Assembly: GCA_030601755.1 (NCBI GenBank)
Contig: JAUWBF010000010.1
Coordinates: forward strand, 1-64,000
Length of the DNA: 64,000 nt
Source: Verrucomicrobiota bacterium
Lineage (GTDB): Bacteria; Verrucomicrobiota; Verrucomicrobiia; Opitutales; Opitutaceae
Direction of reading: 5' to 3'
In this document: positions 61,717-64,000 of the stretch, one piece after another
Numbering within the stretch: position 1 is the first letter of the stretch
Layout of the letters: every line of letters begins with the position of its first letter
Position numbers and translations under genes: made by a program
The notes under the pieces: generated by a model
Told to the model about the DNA's origin: nothing
Database searches by the model: none
The model's input: only the letters and a program-made list of their open reading frames with translations

Positions 61717-61807
61717 TTCAACGCAAAGACGCAAGGCCGCGGAGACCGCAACGCCGTCAGCCCGACATCACTTTGCGACCTTTGCGCCTCCGCGCCTTTG
61801 CGTTAAA
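61717..61807. repeat. Type D repeat, copy 2 (about 91 bp)
   Basis: It starts TTCAACGCAAAGACGC and ends CGCGCCTTTGCGTTAAA. It fills most of the gap between the two permease genes, so their transcript would carry it as a hairpin. Confidence 0.85.
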
Positions 61808-61817
61808 AATCCGAACC

Positions 61818-62615
61818 ATGTCCGCCCTCGCCCACTACGCCCGCCTCTGGCTCGCCTGCGCCCGCTACTCGGTCGTGCGCACCATGATGTTTCGTGGCGA
61901 CTTCATCATGTGGTCGCTCGTCGAGCTGTTCTGGATGGGCGTCAACCTCGCCGTCATCGGCGTCGTCTACCAGCACACCGACTCCATCGCCGGCTGGGGC
62001 CCGTGGGAAATGACCCTCATCGTTGGCACCTCCATGCTCGTGCAACGCCTGCTCATGGGCCTGTTCTGGACCAACCTCTTCGAGATGGGCCGCAACGTCC
62101 GCAGCGGCCACTTCGACTTCTTCCTAGCCCAGCCCGGCAACCCGCTGTTCATGGTCTCCACGCGCAAGCTCGACCTCGACGGCTTTCTCAACGTGCCCGT
62201 CGCCGTGGCCGTCATCGCCTACGCCGCGCACCGCATCGGCCTCGACCCCACGCCCGCCGTCATCGGCGCCTATGCGCTGCTCGTCTTGCTCGGCCTCGCC
62301 ATTCACTACGCGACGCTGCTCATCTTCATCTCGCTGGTCTTCTGGATCCAAAGCGCGCGCGGCATCGAGGGCGGTTACTTCGGCTTCAACGAATTCTCCC
62401 GCCTACCCCGCGAGGCGCTCAAGGGCGTCGCCGCCGTCGTCATGGTCTACGCGTTGCCGCTGGTGATCGTTTCCAACTTTCCCGCGCGCACTCTCATCCA
62501 CGGCATCGAGCCGCTGAACATCGCCTGGCTCGCCGCCGCCGCCGCCCTGTGGCTGACCGTCGCCGTCACCGTCTTCAACCGCGGCCTGCGCCGCTACGCC
62601 AGCGCCTCGTCATGA
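61818..62615 (+). CDS. ABC-2-type permease, subunit 2 (DUF990-like)
   Basis: The 265-aa membrane protein is similar in layout to subunit 1: N-terminal RLWLACARYSVVRTMMFRGD, then MGRNVRSGHFDFFLAQPGNP and SRLPREALKGVAAVVMVYAL. Together they form the membrane channel of an export ABC system. ATG at 61818 is used. Its stop overlaps rnc by four bases (ATGA). Confidence 0.85.
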   Translation: MSALAHYARLWLACARYSVVRTMMFRGDFIMWSLVELFWMGVNLAVIGVVYQHTDSIAGWGPWEMTLIVGTSMLVQRLLMGLFWTNLFEMGRNVRSGHFDFFLAQPGNPLFMVSTRKLDLDGFLNVPVAVAVIAYAAHRIGLDPTPAVIGAYALLVLLGLAIHYATLLIFISLVFWIQSARGIEGGYFGFNEFSRLPREALKGVAAVVMVYALPLVIVSNFPARTLIHGIEPLNIAWLAAAAALWLTVAVTVFNRGLRRYASASS

Positions 62616-63313
62616 CCGCCTTGTCCGACAGCCTCGCCGCCCTCCAGACCCGCTTGGGACACGCCTTTCGAGACCCGGCGCTGCTCCTCTGCGCGCTCAC
62701 CCACCCTTCCCACGTCTCCGACCACCCCGAGGCCGCGCCGCACAACCAGCGCCTCGAACTCCTCGGCGACGCCGTGCTGCAACTCATCGTCACCGACGCG
62801 CTCTTCCAGGCCTTCCCCGCCGAGCGCGAAGGCGTGCTCAGCAAATCGCGCTCGACCCTCACCCGCGGCGGCTTCTTCGCCCGCCTCGCCCGCGAACTCG
62901 ACCTCGGCCCCTGCCTGCGCGTCGGCAACAGCGAGGCCCAGAGCGGCGGGCAAAACCGCGACTCCAACCTCGAGGATGCCTTCGAGGCCCTCGCCGGCGC
63001 CCTCTACCTCGACGCCGGTCTCGAGCCCACCCGCGCCATCATCCTCACCCTCTACGGCTCCATCGAGAAACGCCTCAGCACCGCCCTCCCCGCCGACAAC
63101 CCCAAGGGACGCCTGCAGGAACGCGTGCAACCCGTCCACGGCAACACCGCCCTCCGCTACGACACCGCCCACGTCTCCGGCGAAGACCACCAGCGCGAAT
63201 ACGAGTCCACCGTGCACCTCTTTGACCAGCCCCTCGGCACCGGCCGCGGCCCTTCCAAAAAAGCCGCCGAGGAAGCCGCCGCCCGCGCCGCCCTCGCCGA
63301 CTGGAAAGACTGA
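62612..63313 (+). CDS. rnc: Ribonuclease III
   Basis: The 233-aa enzyme cuts double-stranded RNA in rRNA and mRNA maturation. Signature RLELLGDAVLQLIV has the catalytic acidic residues, with the second set in NLEDAFEALAGALYLDAG. A dsRNA-binding domain is at about 160-233 (GRLQERVQPVHGN, then GPSKKAAEEAAARAAL). Length is standard. It is coupled to the permease gene rather than the usual era or acpP. Confidence 0.95.
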   Translation: MTALSDSLAALQTRLGHAFRDPALLLCALTHPSHVSDHPEAAPHNQRLELLGDAVLQLIVTDALFQAFPAEREGVLSKSRSTLTRGGFFARLARELDLGPCLRVGNSEAQSGGQNRDSNLEDAFEALAGALYLDAGLEPTRAIILTLYGSIEKRLSTALPADNPKGRLQERVQPVHGNTALRYDTAHVSGEDHQREYESTVHLFDQPLGTGRGPSKKAAEEAAARAALADWKD

Positions 63314-63422
63314 ACCAGTCGATTCTACCGTAGCGGAACGACGGAGCCGTTTCGCCGGCGACCTGCGGGCCACGCACTCGCGCCCCCTTCCCGCAACGCA
63401 CGGGAATCCGCCCAGCCCGGAA

Positions 63423-63517
63423 TTTAACGCAAAGTCGCAAAGGCGCCCAGATACGCCAAGCAGACATTATCCGACGGATCTTGGCGACCTTTGCGCCTCC
63501 GCGCCTTTGCGTTGAAA
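63423..63517. repeat. Type D repeat, copy 3 (about 95 bp)
   Basis: It starts TTTAACGCAAAGTCGC and ends GCGCCTTTGCGTTGAAA, with the same internal CGACCTTTGCGCCTCC block as copy 2. It lies in the 361-bp gap 63314-63674. That gap also holds a reverse CACGAAG-type motif at 63581-63611 (GCGTGTCCTTCATGTCTCCG), related to the start of R1 and R2. No gene is seen there. Confidence 0.85.
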
Positions 63518-63674
63518 CCCGTTCCCCAGGTTTCACCCGACAGGCCCTCCGCGCTTAATCCCCGGCATCAGCGCGTGTTGTTCTGCGTGTCCTTCATGTC
63601 TCCGTGGTTCAAATTCAGCCCCAGTCCGCCTAAATCCGAGGGCAACCGCGCCCTCCGCGCGTAGCACCTTGTCC

Positions 63675-64000
63675 ATGTCCCACTGCTCCGCCGATCACGA
63701 CCAACCCGCCGCCGACGCTCCCGTCTACATGGGCCTGCCCCATGAGCGCGTGCTGCGCCCCCGCTTCTGGGTCGCCGTCGCGCTGACCGTGCCCGTGCTC
63801 ATTCTCTCGATGGGCGCGATGATCCCCGGCCTGCGCGACCTGCTCCCGTCGCCCCGCGTCTCCGGCTGGGCGCAGCTCATCCTGACCACGCCCGTCTTTT
63901 TCTGGTCTGGCGCGTTCTTCATCCGCCGCTGGTGGAAATCCATCGTCGAGCGCGACACCAACATGTTCACGCTCACCGTCACCGGCACCGGCGCCGCCTA
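63675..64000 (+). CDS. Heavy-metal P-type ATPase, N-terminal part (cut by window edge)
   Basis: The visible 108 residues have a short His/Asp-bearing start (SHCSADHDQPAADAP), then MGLPHERVLRPRFW and two membrane helices (VAVALTVPVLILSMGAM, then LILTTPVFFWSGAFFIRRWW), followed by VERDTNMFTLTVTGTGAA. This matches the start of Cu/Ag-type P1B ATPases. No N-terminal metal-binding HMA domain is present. The catalytic part lies beyond the window. Confidence 0.8.
   Translation, partial: MSHCSADHDQPAADAPVYMGLPHERVLRPRFWVAVALTVPVLILSMGAMIPGLRDLLPSPRVSGWAQLILTTPVFFWSGAFFIRRWWKSIVERDTNMFTLTVTGTGAA

Overview
The window is about 64 kb of very GC-rich, gene-dense bacterial chromosome. It encodes a Gram-negative envelope: Kdo metabolism (KdsD, KdsC), LPS export (LptC-like, LptA, LptB, LptE), a BamD-like protein and lipid-carrier recycling (UppP, a DUF368/PopT-type protein). 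A 51-residue basic protein at 33341-33496 looks like the small basic protein family I associate with Verrucomicrobia and Chlamydiae. Together with the base composition and repeat load this suggests a verrucomicrobial genome of the Opitutae type. That placement is an inference; no rRNA gene is present. No tRNA, rRNA or CRISPR array was seen.

Left edge (1-2600): a mobile-element scar. It holds an IS91-type Y2 transposase, the C-terminal stub of a tyrosine recombinase, an IS110-type C-terminal remnant, and nine indel-free 21-bp tandem units. Next (2597-8737) is a leftward operon for a non-canonical Hsp70 machine: a J-like protein without HPD, a GrpE-like protein, an Hsp70 with an extra beta domain, a TPR/membrane protein and a small tyrosine phosphatase. 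ChrA and a DMT exporter follow, with palindromic repeats between them.

11.4-29.9 kb is mostly housekeeping. It has trpD-glmM-TPR (leftward, ended by an intrinsic terminator), uppP, the run rpmF-plsX-fabH-bamD-lptE-rpe, a metal-type ABC importer lacking a permease, hpt, a LysM lipoprotein, kdsD with an oxidoreductase, and class I fumarase. At 29.9-30.8 kb a REP-associated transposase (RAYT) gene sits inside clustered REP palindromes; related palindromes recur through the window.

30.8-43 kb: an ECF sigma factor with a membrane partner and YjbQ, CutA, the small basic protein, DUF368, a fused E1 alpha/beta dehydrogenase, then the envelope cluster kdsC ... lptC-lptA-lptB. This cluster is interrupted by a two-gene AAA ATPase/TOPRIM-like cassette of visibly lower GC, the best candidate for an undescribed (possibly defence) system. 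A ParE-type toxin-antitoxin pair and a strikingly animal-like UDP-glucose dehydrogenase follow.

43-64 kb: fabG-acpP and fabF, with fabF flanked by two copies of a roughly 280-bp direct repeat, and a stand-alone CysJ-like reductase. Then come a pseudouridine synthase, an SH3-like protein, FolD, a receiver-first histidine kinase and ProC, followed by a PTS EIIA, two tandem CorA proteins and a cation/Ca exchanger. The right end holds O-antigen ligase and WecG-type glycosyltransferase genes, ParA without ParB, two ABC-2 permeases without an ATPase, RNase III, and the start of a metal P-type ATPase. A roughly 95-bp repeat with terminal inverted repeats occurs three times among these last genes.

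Functions are assigned by reading translated sequence and motifs; no database search was run.
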